From Acetobacter conturbans (GTDB lineage Bacteria > Pseudomonadota > Alphaproteobacteria > Acetobacterales > Acetobacteraceae), in assembly GCF_011516755.1 (NCBI RefSeq), contig NZ_WOSY01000002.1, forward strand, positions 124,001 to 188,000: a DNA stretch of 64,000 nt, given 5' to 3'. Below are positions 62,973-64,000 of the stretch, one piece after another. Each line of letters opens with the position of its first letter. Within the stretch, counting starts at the first letter, position 1. A program made the position numbers and the translations under genes. The notes under the pieces are model-generated. The model was given only the letters and a program-made list of their open reading frames with translations, made no database searches and was not told the DNA's origin.

Positions 62973-63755
62973 CTATCGGGCTCCTCTTTGGAGCAATACA
63001 GCAGGTACCGTCTTTAACAGTATGATAAAATCGCGCCACAAACTCCACTTTCGGACGTAATCCGTATCGAGCATCACACGCTCTGTATACGTCGTGTCAC
63101 TGCGTCCGCTGATCTGCCACAAGCCCGTAATACCCGGACGAACGGCTTTATAGTAACGAACATTGGCCCCGTAATATTCAAGTTCTTTCGTCACCACGGG
63201 GCGTGGGCCGACAAGGCTCATATCCCCTCGGATCACATTGAACAATTGAGGCATTTCATCCAGGCTGGTTTTGCGAAGAAAACGTCCAACGCGAGTCACC
63301 CGCGGATCATTTGTCAGCTTGTGAGACGCAGCCCATTCCGCCGCTGCCGAAGGGTCGGTTTTCAGAAGTCTGTCCAGAACAGTATCCGAATCGACCACCA
63401 TTGAGCGGAATTTATAGCAACTGAACGGCACGCCTTTACGACCGATTCGGACATGCCCGTAAAACACCGGGCCGCCGTCAAGCCGCACAAGACCCCACAA
63501 CGGCCCCAGGACCGGCAAAGCAACGACAAGAAGTGACGATGCGATGACCACATCGAGAGTCCGCTTGGCCATAAGTCCGGCCCGACCACTTTCAGTCGTC
63601 GCAACAGTCGTCGGCCCTTCTTCTTCGACAAAATCACTATAATCGTCTGAAATAGATGGAATAGTTTCTCTTTCCAGCGCAGCGACTTTCATAGTCCGGT
63701 CCCCCGTTCCCATTACAGTCTTGTCTATATGTGGAATGGAGACTGCCTTAACCAT
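62973..63755 (-). CDS. Undecaprenyl-phosphate sugar-1-phosphate transferase (ExoY/WcaJ-like)
   Basis: Starts each repeat unit by moving a sugar-1-phosphate to undecaprenyl phosphate at the inner membrane. A protein of 260 residues: variable N-terminus, one membrane segment (LDVVIASSLLVVALPVLGPLW), GPVFYGHVRIGRKG, CYKFRSMVVDSD, LRKTSLDEMPQLFNVIRGDM, SLVGPRPV and RPGITGLWQISGRSDTTY. This is the short, one-span form (ExoY/PssA type). ATG 63755 has GGAGG seven bases upstream. The 106-base gap to the Wzc-like gene has no clear terminator. Confidence 0.95.
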   Translation of the reverse strand: MVKAVSIPHIDKTVMGTGDRTMKVAALERETIPSISDDYSDFVEEEGPTTVATTESGRAGLMAKRTLDVVIASSLLVVALPVLGPLWGLVRLDGGPVFYGHVRIGRKGVPFSCYKFRSMVVDSDTVLDRLLKTDPSAAAEWAASHKLTNDPRVTRVGRFLRKTSLDEMPQLFNVIRGDMSLVGPRPVVTKELEYYGANVRYYKAVRPGITGLWQISGRSDTTYTERVMLDTDYVRKWSLWRDFIILLKTVPAVLLQRGAR

Positions 63756-64000
63756 TTTTCACCTCCACACCAGCAAGACATTAACTCTATTTTAAAGAAC
63801 TTTTTGGCATGATGGAGGCCATTATTGGGCAGAACATCCATCATAAAAACAAGATTGCGCCTAACTTTTGAGTTGAGGCCGCTGATCTGGCAACTGACCA
63901 GATATTAATAGATTATGATCGAATTCAAGATCACGAGGATGTGAAAATAGCGTTTTTTCGAAGAAAAATTCTCTAGGCGTTTAAATGTCATTAATAATGC
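63756..64000 (-). promoter_or_regulatory. Probable promoter region of the exopolysaccharide operon
   Basis: AT-rich sequence upstream of the first exopolysaccharide gene. Candidate control sites are TGATC (63916-63920) and GATCA (63929-63933) flanking GAATTC, and ATCTGG (63885-63890) facing CCAGAT (63898-63903) over 7 bases. The minus strand has TAAAAT around 63790-63800 as a possible -10. The window ends before the next upstream gene. Confidence 0.45.

Noticed and set aside
1-64000. Insertion sequences, prophage, CRISPR arrays, integrases or toxin-antitoxin pairs
   Set aside because: No transposase, phage, Cas, integrase or toxin-like product was found, and no regularly spaced direct repeats outside coding repeats.

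Overview
The window looks like chromosome from an acetic acid bacterium (Acetobacteraceae, Alphaproteobacteria), possibly close to Acetobacter, Asaia or Komagataeibacter. This rests on GC-rich coding DNA, an F0 ATP synthase operon with duplicated b and b' subunits, an acetate-uptake (SatP/YaaH) protein, an OprB-type porin, AIDA-repeat/Hint surface proteins, and a Wzc/Wzy-type exopolysaccharide cluster. The genus is inference. I saw no tRNA, rRNA, CRISPR array, insertion sequence or prophage.

Layout. 1-339: tail of a DUF2252 gene. 516-4154: Mla-type lipid transport operon (STAS-fused permease, ATPase, MCE protein, auxiliary lipoprotein), followed by a secreted beta-helix protein. 5945-10924 (minus): F0 ATP synthase operon I-a-c-b'-b, then a GT2 polyprenyl-phosphate glycosyltransferase and an ArnT-like GT39 transferase; a very strong hairpin lies at the atpF/GT2 junction. 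11241-16574: a 1092-residue AIDA-repeat/Hint protein and a glycosyltransferase that share an unnamed beta-rich module. 16960-19473: secDF. 19490-26910: cytidylate kinase, two tandem cation efflux proteins, a CLC channel, an OprB porin and small conserved proteins. 27068-36177: GT4 transferase, ABC exporter, glyoxalase, acetate transporter, serine protease, cytidine deaminase, galE, a sugar MFS permease and a nickel/cobalt transporter. 36189-46659: a second surface-glycan island with a methyltransferase/GT2/GT4 fusion, gltX, two GT61 transferases, a decayed Hint gene, and a Ser/Thr-rich protein with seven 47-residue DUF4214-like repeats. 47038-55528: rlmH, upp, msrB on minus; gpmI, envC, ctpA, a divergent polysaccharide deacetylase and rppH on plus. 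55553-63755 (minus): exopolysaccharide genes in two transcription blocks.

How the genes work together. The exopolysaccharide block has the initiating sugar-1-phosphate transferase, a Wzc/GumC-like chain-length kinase, two GT4 transferases, a Wzy-like polymerase and a PAP2 phosphatase that may recycle undecaprenyl diphosphate; no flippase or outer-membrane exporter lies in the window. GalE could supply UDP-galactose. The Hint/AIDA and DUF4214-repeat proteins each sit beside glycosyltransferases and lack an evident Sec signal, suggesting (inference) glycosylated surface proteins with dedicated modifying enzymes. The best candidate for an undescribed system is the Hint protein plus its module-sharing glycosyltransferase at 11241-16574, together with the parallel, partly decayed arrangement at 36189-46659.
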